From Kiritimatiellales bacterium (lineage in GTDB: Bacteria; Verrucomicrobiota; Kiritimatiellia; Kiritimatiellales; Pontiellaceae), in contig DAOVNC010000152.1 of the NCBI GenBank assembly GCA_030630445.1, positions 1 through 7,986 of the forward strand: a stretch of 7,986 bases of DNA, written 5' to 3'. Positions 1-7,771 of this stretch are shown here, one piece after another. The position numbers and the translations under genes are program-made. A model generated the notes under the pieces. The model made no database searches. It was not told the DNA's origin and worked only from the letters and a program-made list of their open reading frames with translations. The number at the start of each line of letters is the position of its first letter. Position 1 is the first letter of the stretch.

Positions 1-3000
1 CCTTCGATCGACCCGATCGTAGTGAGCAGTTCCGGCGCCTCGGTTTCGGGCGATCAACTGATCGTCCACTGGCAACTGCCCGCAACCAGCTCGCCGCAGT
101 TTGCCTATACGATCGACGTGTTCGACAATCCCGGCTACACCGGTTCCCCGGTGCTGACGTCCTACGACATTGCCCCGGAGGCGCGGCAAAAATTGCTGGA
201 CGTTTCCGGCATCGCCACGCCGTATGTCCGGCTGACGATCACCGACATCTTCGACGTCGACAACACCCCGATCCTCATTGCGCCTGCCACCGCCTCGCTC
301 AATGCCGCGAGCAGCGTGCCCGGCGCGGTGAACGGGCTGGACTACAAATACTACGAAAAGGCCAGCGACTTTGTTGTCCTACCGGATTTCTCTTTGCTCA
401 CGCCGGTGTCTGAAGGTGCGGTGAACGGTCCCGACCTGACCCTTCGCGACCAACGCGACCACTACGCGTTTAACTACACCGGCTATCTCGAAGTACCTGC
501 CGATGGCATCTATACCTTCACGCTGTATTCCTCGGATGGGAGTCGGCTTTTGATCGACGGGGCGACGGTGGTGGATTGGGACGGCCAGCACAGCCCCGGA
601 CCCTTGAGCGGCTGGATCGCTCTCCGGGCCGGCAAGCACGCAGTGAACCTTCAATATTTCTTCGATAACCAGAACAGCTCCGCAGGCGATCTGATTGACT
701 CGATCTCCCTGTCATGGAGCGGGCCAGGCATCGCCGCCCCAACCGAGGTTCCCGTCGGTGCTTGGCATCGCGTGCCGGTCGGCGGAGAGCCGGTGGTGAC
801 GCTTACCTCGCCATCCGACGGCACTTCCATCACCGGGGCGAACGTCTCGTTCAGCGCAGACGTGACCGCCAACGGGGCGAGCGTGGAAAAAGTGCAGTTC
901 TACATTGGCGACACCTATTGGGGAGAAGACACCACCGCGCCGTTCGAGTTGGATTCCTTTGTCTGGGCCGCTCCGGACAATTCGATCCGTGCCCGGCTTT
1001 TCTACGATGCCGGCCACACGCTGGACTCGGCGCAAAATATCGTCACCACCGCCAACATGGCGCTGGCTCCTTGGGCCCCTGCCGCGATGAGCGAACACAC
1101 CTATCCCCACGGAACGCGGACACTTTCCGGAACCCACACGCTGATTGGCGACGGGCTGAACTTTCTCGGGCGGCAGGTCGCGGGAGACTGCACGATCATT
1201 GCCCGAGTCGCGGACATCATCAGTGCCGCCGCCGGACCGGATGGCGAGACGCCCAACCGGAGTTGGGAGGCAGGCATCATCATGCGCGAGACCACCACCA
1301 GCACGCCCGGTACGCCGCTGGGAAACAATAGCAGCGCCCAATACGCGGCAGCGTTCGCCACGGTCAACAACGACACGCATTTCCAGGACGGCACGATGTC
1401 CAACGCCGGCGGACCGTATTGGTCCAGCGGCCTAGGTGGCCAACGCTGGCTGAAGCTCCAGCGCATCGGCAGCACGTTCACTACGTTTGTCTCGACCGAT
1501 GGTGCGGCTTGGACGCAGGTGAACAGCGTTGCGCTTTCCGGGATCAACTCGATGCTGCACGTGGGCATGTTCACCTATGCCGCGTCGTCGCAGAACCCAA
1601 ACGTGCATTGGGCCGCCTTTGACAGCGTGAGCCTCGTTGGCAACGTCGTTGGGCCGCCGGATGTGACGGTCGCGCCGCAATCCACCACCGCCTACACCGG
1701 GCAATCGACCACCTTTACCGCATTGCCCAGCGGCAGTGCGCCATTCAGCTACCAGTGGCAATACAACGGCCTGGATCTCGCCGGAGAAACCACCGCCACG
1801 CTTGCACTCGCCAACCTGCAACCCACCCACTCCGGTCTCTACACGGTCGTGATGGCCAATGCCGACGGCTCGGCCACGGCCACCGCCGCGCTCACCGTGC
1901 TAACGCCGCTGCCGGTCGTGGATGAAGTCCTTGCGAACAATCCCATGGGGTACTGGCGGCTGAACGACGACGGTCCGACGGCGGCGGATGCCGTGGGTAG
2001 CCTCAACGGCACGGGGCAGGGCAGGGTCGTGTTCGGGGCTGCGGGAGCAGGAAGTCCCTTCAATGGTTTCGAAAGCGGCAACCTCGCCGCGCAGTTCAAC
2101 GGAACGGACAGCGCCATCGCGATTCCACCGCTGGGGATCACCACCGCCAACTTTACCATCACCGGTTGGGCGAAGCGCAATGGCTCGCAAAACAACTTCT
2201 CCGGCCTGGCCTTCAGTCGCCCCGGATACGGTCTGGGGATCATGATCGTCAACAACAAGCTCCGCTTTAGCTGGGATGATACCAGCGGAGAGTATAACTG
2301 GGATAGCGGCCTCTTCCTGCCAGACGGCCAATGGACATTTTTCGCGCTGACCATCGAGCCGACCAAAGCCATCCTCTACAAGGCAACCGGCGGAACGTTG
2401 AGCTCGGCGACGCGCACCGAAATAAACAACGCGCGAACCCTCGACGCCAGCTTTTTCCTGGGCACCGATCCGAACAGTAGTTCCGACCGCCGGTTCAACG
2501 GCGAAATGGATGAAGTCGCCTTCTACAACCGCACGCTCTCCCCGACGGAGCTGCAGGACATCCTCAACGCGTCGCTTTCCGCCGCGCCCGATGTAGCGCT
2601 CACCTCGCCGGTCGAGGGTGACGAGTTCCCGGATCCCTCCGACATTGGCATCAGCGCCAGCGTTGTTGCCAACGGACATGCGATCAGTAAGGTCCAGTTT
2701 TTCAACGGCTCCGAGTTGCTTGGCGAAGACACCACCGCGCCGTTCGGCCTGACGTGGAGCAACGTCACCGCCGGCAACTACACCTTGCTTGCGCAGGCGC
2801 TCTACGACGGAGGCAGCGTGATGAGTTCGTTACCCGTCAATATCAGCGTCCCCGCACTGCCGGGCGCCGCCTCGGCACCCGTTCCGGCGGATGGCGCAAC
2901 CGATGTGGCCTCCGATGTTCAGCTGGGCTGGACCGCAGGCTGGAGCGAAGGGTTGATGACGGGCTCGCACAATGTCTATTTCGGCACCGGTGCCACGCCG

Positions 3001-4143
3001 GCCTTCCAAGGCAACCAATCCGGCACCACCTTCGATCCCGGCCCGTTGCTCGGCAACACCACCTACTACTGGGCGGTGGACGAGGTCGGTAGCGCCGGAA
3101 CCACCGCCGGGCCGGTATGGTCGTTCACGACCGCCGGAAGCAGCATTTCGATCGACTTCGGGTCGGATACGTTTTCCGGCGGGGAGATGATTGGACCGCT
3201 CGCCTCGGACAGTTCGAACTGGAATCAGGCCGGCGGGGGATCCTCGGGCACACGGACAGATCTGGTCGACAGCGCCGGCACGCCTACTGGCGTTGATATT
3301 ACGTGGCAATGCAACAACACCTGGGGAAACAGCGACGGCATCTCCGACGACCAGCACAAGTTGGCCCGGCGCTATCTGGACGATGGCAACCTGAGCGTGA
3401 CTCTCAGCGGTATTCCGTACACTGCGTACAAGGTCTATGGCCTATTTGCCACGGACGAGAACAGCAGTGGTTCTTGCGGCATTCGAAACTTCAATATCAA
3501 CGGGATCTGGGCACTTGGCGGAAGCTCTTCCACCACCGCGTTGGCATGGGGTTCCATCAATGCCAACCACGCCAGCCATGGTGAATATTGGACCGAGATC
3601 GACCCCGGCTCCGTTCAGGGTAACTACTGGACGGTGGTTACGACCGGGTCGACCTGCACCATTGCCGGGCAGGATCGTAGCGGAAGCAATCGCGGTTGCC
3701 TGACGGCGGTGATCATCGAAAAACTCCCGGACACCGATGGCGACGGCATCCCCAACGATGTTGACGACGATGACGACAACGACGGCATTCCGGATGATTG
3801 GGAGACCGCCCACGGGCTCGACCCCTTGGTCGACGACGCGTCCGGGCATTCCGATCCCGATCGATACAACAACTGGTTCGAATACGTATCCGACACCGAT
3901 CCGCTGGATGGAAACTCGTGGCAGACCTTCTCGTTCGAGATCGACCCGGGCACCGGCAATCCGACCACGCGCTTCAGCACCTCGACCAGCCGTCGCTACA
4001 CCGTACGGTACCGCACCAACTTGGTTGATGGAGTTTGGCAGGATCTAGGAACACCCTTCTCCGGCAACGGATCGGAAATGACCGTTCCCGATCCCGCCGC
4101 CGGAAACCAGCGCTTCTACCGTCTACGGATCGAACTGCCTTAA
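1..4143 (+). CDS. Giant multi-modular extracellular protein (PA14, Ig-like, LamG, TSP3-like), 5' end outside window
   Basis: The frame is open from base 1 to the TAA at 4141-4143 (1380 codons visible). There is no signal peptide and no ribosome site before the first GTG (base 22), so the gene starts upstream. Modules, numbered from base 1: Fn3-like piece, about 1-105; PA14 domain, 107-257 (YTFTLYSSDGSRLLIDG core); Ig-like, 264-353; concanavalin-like domain resembling DUF1349, 357-547 (WEAGIIMRE, WLKLQRIGSTF); Ig-like, 552-634 (YQWQYNGLDL, HSGLYTVVMANADG); LamG, 640-858 (GYWRLND, FNGEMDEVAFYNRTLS); Ig-like, 863-950; Fn3-like, 959-1044 (YYWAVDEV, WSFTT); an unrecognised domain, 1051-1242; Asp-rich TSP3-like calcium-binding segment, 1243-1300; C-terminal domain, 1305-1380. 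PA14 and LamG folds usually bind carbohydrate, so a surface or secreted glycan-binding protein is inferred. No catalytic domain is visible; one may lie upstream. Codons are strongly G/C-ending and the frame is intact. Coding status is certain; function is only inferred. Confidence 0.93.
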   Translation, partial: PSIDPIVVSSSGASVSGDQLIVHWQLPATSSPQFAYTIDVFDNPGYTGSPVLTSYDIAPEARQKLLDVSGIATPYVRLTITDIFDVDNTPILIAPATASLNAASSVPGAVNGLDYKYYEKASDFVVLPDFSLLTPVSEGAVNGPDLTLRDQRDHYAFNYTGYLEVPADGIYTFTLYSSDGSRLLIDGATVVDWDGQHSPGPLSGWIALRAGKHAVNLQYFFDNQNSSAGDLIDSISLSWSGPGIAAPTEVPVGAWHRVPVGGEPVVTLTSPSDGTSITGANVSFSADVTANGASVEKVQFYIGDTYWGEDTTAPFELDSFVWAAPDNSIRARLFYDAGHTLDSAQNIVTTANMALAPWAPAAMSEHTYPHGTRTLSGTHTLIGDGLNFLGRQVAGDCTIIARVADIISAAAGPDGETPNRSWEAGIIMRETTTSTPGTPLGNNSSAQYAAAFATVNNDTHFQDGTMSNAGGPYWSSGLGGQRWLKLQRIGSTFTTFVSTDGAAWTQVNSVALSGINSMLHVGMFTYAASSQNPNVHWAAFDSVSLVGNVVGPPDVTVAPQSTTAYTGQSTTFTALPSGSAPFSYQWQYNGLDLAGETTATLALANLQPTHSGLYTVVMANADGSATATAALTVLTPLPVVDEVLANNPMGYWRLNDDGPTAADAVGSLNGTGQGRVVFGAAGAGSPFNGFESGNLAAQFNGTDSAIAIPPLGITTANFTITGWAKRNGSQNNFSGLAFSRPGYGLGIMIVNNKLRFSWDDTSGEYNWDSGLFLPDGQWTFFALTIEPTKAILYKATGGTLSSATRTEINNARTLDASFFLGTDPNSSSDRRFNGEMDEVAFYNRTLSPTELQDILNASLSAAPDVALTSPVEGDEFPDPSDIGISASVVANGHAISKVQFFNGSELLGEDTTAPFGLTWSNVTAGNYTLLAQALYDGGSVMSSLPVNISVPALPGAASAPVPADGATDVASDVQLGWTAGWSEGLMTGSHNVYFGTGATPAFQGNQSGTTFDPGPLLGNTTYYWAVDEVGSAGTTAGPVWSFTTAGSSISIDFGSDTFSGGEMIGPLASDSSNWNQAGGGSSGTRTDLVDSAGTPTGVDITWQCNNTWGNSDGISDDQHKLARRYLDDGNLSVTLSGIPYTAYKVYGLFATDENSSGSCGIRNFNINGIWALGGSSSTTALAWGSINANHASHGEYWTEIDPGSVQGNYWTVVTTGSTCTIAGQDRSGSNRGCLTAVIIEKLPDTDGDGIPNDVDDDDDNDGIPDDWETAHGLDPLVDDASGHSDPDRYNNWFEYVSDTDPLDGNSWQTFSFEIDPGTGNPTTRFSTSTSRRYTVRYRTNLVDGVWQDLGTPFSGNGSEMTVPDPAAGNQRFYRLRIELP
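925..946 (+). repeat. 22-base exact repeat in first Ig-like module (copy 1)
   Basis: These 22 bases recur exactly at 2725-2746. Both copies encode the same stretch (EDTTAPF) of two related Ig-like modules in the large protein, just after a KVQF strand. This marks an internal module duplication, not a mobile repeat. Outside the core the two modules have diverged and differ by a small in-frame length change. Confidence 0.7.
2725..2746 (+). repeat. 22-base exact repeat in third Ig-like module (copy 2)
   Basis: Second copy of the 22-base match described at 925-946, again encoding EDTTAPF after a KVQF strand. The two Ig-like modules flank the concanavalin-like, Ig-like and LamG block, so an ancestral Ig-like unit was probably duplicated within the gene. 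Confidence 0.7.
3730..4143 (+). repeat. C-terminal cassette, copy 1 (TSP3-like segment plus terminal beta domain)
   Basis: This 414-base block ends the first gene and aligns without gaps to 7280-7693, which ends the second gene (constant offset 3550). By hand count about 30 of roughly 137 residues differ, so protein identity is roughly three quarters. A 38-base stretch (3844-3881) is identical to 7394-7431. The block starts with Asp-rich DTDGDGIPND and DDDDDNDGIPD motifs typical of thrombospondin type 3-like calcium sites. It continues through a conserved SGHSDPDRYNNWFEYVSDTD core and ends in a short domain with YTVRYRTNLVDGVWQDL, closing in RLRIELP. In Verrucomicrobia-type secreted proteins such C-terminal pieces are common; an export or attachment role is inference. 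Confidence 0.9.
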
Positions 4144-4228
4144 GGGCGTGCAGTATTTTTAATTCTGAAAGTCAACTTAACGCATGCGAACCGGTCTATG
4201 GGTCGACTCGCATGAAAAAAGGAAGAAC
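4144..4228 (+). other. 85-base intergenic spacer between the two large genes
   Basis: The spacer is more AT-rich than its neighbours and has no convincing promoter or rho-independent terminator (no GC hairpin followed by T's). An imperfect inverted repeat, CATGCGA (4183-4189) and TCGCATG (4208-4214), lies just before the ribosome site. With no terminator visible and the same orientation, the two large genes may be cotranscribed. Confidence 0.5.
4218..4225 (+). promoter_or_regulatory. Probable ribosome binding site of the GH123 gene
   Basis: The purine run AAAGGAAG precedes ATG 4229, with the AGGA core (4220-4223) five bases before the start codon. It supports ATG 4229 over the in-frame upstream ATG 4184, because only 4229 puts a Lys-Lys signal peptide at the N terminus. 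Confidence 0.6.
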
Positions 4229-6073
4229 ATGAAAAAACCAGTGGCTGCATTGGCCCTTTTCTCCTTGGCGATAACATATGTTCGGGGAGCCGATCTGCCC
4301 GTCGAAAACTATAGTTTCGAAGCGCCTGGCACGGTAAAGCAGACCAACTGGGAAAGTGTTCCCGGCTGGAGCAGCGATTCCCCTGCCGCCGACTCCGGGG
4401 TCGAGACCGGGCAGGGGCCGATGGACGGAACTTGGACGGGTTTTCTGTGGGCCGAGGATCCCTCCGTGTGGAATCTGACGACCAACGTCATTGTCGCGGG
4501 CGAGGCCTATCGCCTTCAGCTCAACGCCAAGAATACCGGTGGAGGGAGTTCGTTGCGCATCATGCTCTTTTACGACAATGCGGGAACTCGCGTGCCGCTT
4601 GCGACACTTGATGCGACGGTGGGCAGCGGGATGGATAGTTATACACTACAGTTTAATGCCGACGATATACCTGCGGCGATCGGTAGTCAGATCGGCATCG
4701 AGGTTGAAAATATTGGCGGCGGTTGGGTGGCTGTCGACCATGTTAGGTTGTCGACGTTCGACCCCTCTTTTGTATGGGAGGGTGGATTTGGCAGTATTGA
4801 TGTGCGATACTCACAGGATGTCTATCCCGCTGTGAGCGGTACGACAAACTGGTCGGATACGGCGTGGCGTGGTGAGCGGGTGTATGCGCAAATCGTGCTT
4901 TGGGCTCAGCAGGGCGTGACGAATGTCAGTTATAGCGTAACGGATCTCGATAACGGGCAGGGGGGTGTCATTGGCTCGGCCAACATCAAGCCCCAGTTTG
5001 TCAGCTATGTGCTGACCGATGATGGTTCCGGTGGATGTGGTGCCCCGCCCGCAGACCCTGTTTTGCTTATGCCGGACATTCTCGATATTGACAGTCAGCG
5101 CGATATCGCCGTCGGGACGGCACAGCCCGTTTGGATTTCCATTGATATTCCCTCGGATACGGATCCGGGAATCTATCAGGGGCAGGTGACTGTGTCTTCC
5201 CCGGGAAACGATCCTCTGGTGTTGACCATGAATATCGAAGTGCTGGCCAATACACTGCCGCCACCCGCGGACTGGAGCTTTCATCTGGATCTATGGCAAA
5301 ATCCCTGGTCGGTGGCGCGCTACCACAGTGTCACGCCATGGTCGCAGGAGCATGTTGACCTTTTGATCCCGTTGTTGACGATGCTGCGGGATGCCGGCCA
5401 GAAAGTGATCACCACTACACTGGTCAATGCTCCATGGGGCGGACAGACCTACGATGCCTATGGAACGATGATCGAGTGGACCAAGCATACCGACGGGACG
5501 TGGTCGTATGACTATACGATTTTCGACCAGTATGTGGAGCTGTGCGACAGCATTGGCCTGGACTCGCAGGTCAACTGCTATTCCATGGCGGCGTGGGGCA
5601 ACATCTATCAATACTACGATGAAGCGAGCGCAAGCTATCAAACCGTTACGGCCGCACCGGGCACGGCGGCCTATACCGCACACTGGACTCCTTTCTTGCA
5701 GGATTTCAGAAGCCACCTGCAGGCCAAAGGATGGACCGACCGGACTAAAATCGCGATGGATGAGAGGGCGGTGGGCGAAATGCAGGCCGTCGTGAACCTG
5801 GTGAAGACGCATGCGCCTGAACTGGAAATTTCTTTGGCGGGACATTATTTCTCTGCGCTGGATGCCGATATCTACGACTGGTGCCCTTGGGCGGACGATG
5901 TGGATCCGGCTGTCACTTCGGTACGGGCGGCTCGGGGACAGATTACCACCTTCTACACCATGTGCGTGACGAGTCCCGATGGCCCAAACAACTTTGTGTT
6001 CTCGCCCCCGGCGGAACAGGTCTGGGACGGGTGGTATGCCGCTGCGCAGAATCTCGATGGATTTCTGCGCTGA
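4229..6073 (+). CDS. Secreted GH123/DUF4091 glycosidase, 5' part of an interrupted gene
   Basis: Start ATG 4229 gives a signal peptide (MKKPVAALALFSLAITYV, cleavage near residue 21). Residues 25-177 form a carbohydrate-binding-like beta domain (NYSFEAPG start, DHVRLSTF end), similar in style to DUF642/CBM4-type domains. Residues 178-340 match the GH123 N-terminal beta domain (WRGERVYAQIVLW, QPVWISIDIPSDTDPGIYQG). From about 348 comes the DUF4091 catalytic barrel: FHLDLWQNPWSVARY, SWSYDYTIFDQYVE-like strand, then KIAMDERAVGEM with adjacent D511-E512 and FSPPAEQVWDGWYAAA. Characterised GH123 enzymes are exo-beta-N-acetylgalactosaminidases using substrate-assisted catalysis with an adjacent Asp-Glu pair; D511-E512 fits by position. 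The frame stops at TGA 6071-6073 after 614 residues, before the last part of the barrel, so this product alone is probably inactive. The remainder continues in the same frame from 6074. Family assignment is confident; substrate is inferred. Confidence 0.88.
   Translation: MKKPVAALALFSLAITYVRGADLPVENYSFEAPGTVKQTNWESVPGWSSDSPAADSGVETGQGPMDGTWTGFLWAEDPSVWNLTTNVIVAGEAYRLQLNAKNTGGGSSLRIMLFYDNAGTRVPLATLDATVGSGMDSYTLQFNADDIPAAIGSQIGIEVENIGGGWVAVDHVRLSTFDPSFVWEGGFGSIDVRYSQDVYPAVSGTTNWSDTAWRGERVYAQIVLWAQQGVTNVSYSVTDLDNGQGGVIGSANIKPQFVSYVLTDDGSGGCGAPPADPVLLMPDILDIDSQRDIAVGTAQPVWISIDIPSDTDPGIYQGQVTVSSPGNDPLVLTMNIEVLANTLPPPADWSFHLDLWQNPWSVARYHSVTPWSQEHVDLLIPLLTMLRDAGQKVITTTLVNAPWGGQTYDAYGTMIEWTKHTDGTWSYDYTIFDQYVELCDSIGLDSQVNCYSMAAWGNIYQYYDEASASYQTVTAAPGTAAYTAHWTPFLQDFRSHLQAKGWTDRTKIAMDERAVGEMQAVVNLVKTHAPELEISLAGHYFSALDADIYDWCPWADDVDPAVTSVRAARGQITTFYTMCVTSPDGPNNFVFSPPAEQVWDGWYAAAQNLDGFLR
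6071..6073 (+). other. In-frame TGA interrupting the GH123 catalytic domain
   Basis: The residues around the stop read DGFLR, stop, AYCSWVADPLVDVRH. As I recall the family, this segment is normally G-(F/Y)-LRWAY-xSW-x-DP, so the TGA sits exactly on a Trp codon and needs only one G-to-A change from TGG. The same frame holds good family sequence on both sides (for example VYPGARSSIRFERL at about 6152-6193). Other Trp residues in both large genes are TGG, so genome-wide reassignment of UGA is not supported. Confidence 0.85.
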
Positions 6074-7693
6074 GCCTATTGCTCCTGGGTTGCCGATCCG
6101 CTGGTTGATGTGCGCCACACGGCGTTCCAGGGCGGTGACTGTTTTCAGGTGTATCCCGGTGCAAGAAGCTCGATCCGTTTTGAGCGCTTGCGCGACGGCA
6201 TCGAAGACTATGAAAAGATTGCGATTCTCAAGGGACAGCTCTCTTCCGCAAACCTGCTAGAGCTGGAAAACACACTTTCGACCATCAGCTATCCGCAACC
6301 CGACTGTACGCAAGTCATTCAGGATGCCCGAGCGGTGCTGGAGACATTGTCCCGGACGGTGGACGCGTCGGATGTCACTCCGCCGTCACCGAATCCGATG
6401 ACATGGGCGGTTGTACCGACCGCAACCGGCCGCTTGTCGATTTCAATGACAGCCAGCACGGCCTCAGATACAAATAGTGTTCAATACTACTTCACGTGCA
6501 CGTCTAGTGGGGGACACGATAGCGGATGGCAGGAGAGTGCTACCTATGAGGATACCGGATTGATGCCCGGGGCAGCCCATACCTACACGGTAAAGGCCAG
6601 AGATACGAGCCTTGCTCAAAACACCACTGCAGTTTCTCACGCCGCATCGGCTACCACCGGTCCAGCCATTCTCGAAGGGCTTGTGGCACACTACACGATG
6701 GACACTGCGGATATCGGCGGATCGACCTTGGTCGATGTTTCCGGCATTCCGCAATATAATGGTGCGATCGCTGGCGGAGTCTCCACAGCAACCGGCCAGA
6801 TCGGAGAAGCGCTGATTTTCTCGGCCGACGGCCAGTACGTTGATATCGGCGCCGCGGCCGTTCCTGTGCCTTGGACCGCCGCTGTATGGGTCAAGCCGAC
6901 CGGCACGCAATCCTACGCCACCTTGCTGAATTCTTCGGCGACGGCGCTACGGTTGCAGCAGTGGGACGGCACCGGACAGGTCGGTCTTACTCAATATGGC
7001 GTGGCCGACCATCTCTTTAACTACACCGCCCCGGCAAATACATGGGTACACTTGGTGTTCGTCGGTACGGTTTCGGGAACCGATCTTTGGGCGAACGGAG
7101 TCTTGATCGACAGCCTGCCGGTTTCTATTTCATGTCCGTTGGATACCATAGGCAACGCAAGTGGCGGATTGCGGGCGGAAATCGATGATCTAGCCGTATG
7201 GGGGCGTGACCTGGGCACCGCCGAGATCGGGACGCTTCACACCGAGGGTATCGCCGGGCGATCCTTCCAGAACGTCACTGATCGGGATGGCGACGGGATT
7301 TCCGATGTTGCTGATCCTGATGACGATAATGACGGCATTCCGGATGTTCGGGAGTCCGTCCATTCCCTGGATCCCTTTATCGACGACGCATCTGGGCATT
7401 CCGATCCCGATCGATACAACAACTGGTTCGAGTATGTGTCCGACACCGATCCGCTGGATGGGGACTCGTGGCAAGCCTTCTCGATTGAGATCGATTCGGG
7501 AACCGGCGATCCGACCGCCCGCTTCAGCACCTCGGCCAACCGTCTCTACACCGTGCGGTACCGCACCAATCTGGTTGATGGAGTTTGGCAGGATTTGGAT
7601 CCGGCCTTCACCGGAACCGGATCGGAAATGACCGTTCCCGATCCCGCCGTCGGTCCCCATCGCTATTACCGCCTCCGGATCGAACTGCCTTGA
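6074..7693 (+). CDS. 3' part of the interrupted GH123 gene: end of catalytic domain, Fn3-like, LamG, TSP3-like, C-terminal domain
   Basis: This is the same frame as the upstream piece, resumed after TGA 6071-6073 and ending at TGA 7691-7693. It completes the DUF4091 barrel (DCFQVYPGARSS, IRFERLRDGIEDYEKI). Residues below count from ATG 4229 with the stop as 615. A helical tail follows to about 710, then an Fn3-like domain, 716-811 (YTVKARDTS); LamG, 815-1012 (LVAHYTMD, AVWVKPTG, AEIDDLAVWGRDL); TSP3-like segment from 1018 (DRDGDGISDV, DPDDDNDGIPD); and the C-terminal domain closing in RLRIELP at residue 1154. A GTG at 6110 could be called as a start, but it has no ribosome site and would begin inside the catalytic domain, so this is not an independent gene. 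Without repair or readthrough it would not be made. Its LamG and terminal cassette link it to the protein encoded upstream. Confidence 0.85.
   Translation, partial: AYCSWVADPLVDVRHTAFQGGDCFQVYPGARSSIRFERLRDGIEDYEKIAILKGQLSSANLLELENTLSTISYPQPDCTQVIQDARAVLETLSRTVDASDVTPPSPNPMTWAVVPTATGRLSISMTASTASDTNSVQYYFTCTSSGGHDSGWQESATYEDTGLMPGAAHTYTVKARDTSLAQNTTAVSHAASATTGPAILEGLVAHYTMDTADIGGSTLVDVSGIPQYNGAIAGGVSTATGQIGEALIFSADGQYVDIGAAAVPVPWTAAVWVKPTGTQSYATLLNSSATALRLQQWDGTGQVGLTQYGVADHLFNYTAPANTWVHLVFVGTVSGTDLWANGVLIDSLPVSISCPLDTIGNASGGLRAEIDDLAVWGRDLGTAEIGTLHTEGIAGRSFQNVTDRDGDGISDVADPDDDNDGIPDVRESVHSLDPFIDDASGHSDPDRYNNWFEYVSDTDPLDGDSWQAFSIEIDSGTGDPTARFSTSANRLYTVRYRTNLVDGVWQDLDPAFTGTGSEMTVPDPAVGPHRYYRLRIELP
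7280..7693 (+). repeat. C-terminal cassette, copy 2
   Basis: Gap-free counterpart of 3730-4143. The strongest matches are the SGHSDPDRYNNWFEYVSDTD core, TVRYRTNLVDGVWQDL, GSEMTVPDPA and the final RLRIELP. The N-terminal Asp-rich part has diverged most (DWETAHGLDP against VRESVHSLDP). Homology begins at the Asp-rich segment; the preceding domains differ (unrecognised domain in gene 1, LamG in gene 2). Confidence 0.9.
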
Positions 7694-7771
7694 AGAACTT
7701 GCCCCATTGAAGTTCGTTGCCATGCCAGCCGTTGTCGCCATGGAAATAATCGGGGAGAGACTGATGATGTC

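Noticed and set aside
712..1380. Long minus-strand open frame (222 codons) opposite the first gene
   Set aside because: It lies wholly antisense to well-conserved PA14, Ig-like and concanavalin-like modules, has no recognisable domain, and is expected from the G/C-ending codons.
1900..2679. Long minus-strand open frame (259 codons) opposite the LamG domain
   Set aside because: Arg- and Gly-rich, low-complexity antisense shadow of the LamG-coding strand, with no ribosome site or family motif.
4184..4228. Upstream start ATG 4184 for the GH123 gene
   Set aside because: It would place 15 extra polar residues before a good signal peptide, while ATG 4229 has a purine-rich ribosome site and a Lys-Lys N terminus.
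6071..6110. Selenocysteine insertion at the TGA
   Set aside because: The family position is Trp, not Cys, no glycosidase of this family is known as a selenoprotein, and only a weak four-pair stem (GAGC/GCTC) follows the codon.
6110..7693. Independent gene starting at GTG 6110
   Set aside because: It would begin in the middle of the GH123 catalytic domain without a ribosome site or signal peptide; it is the continuation of the frame broken at 6071.
3730..7693. The paired C-terminal blocks as ends of a mobile element
   Set aside because: They are direct, coding, in-frame protein domains with diverged codons; no transposase, terminal inverted repeats or target duplication is present.
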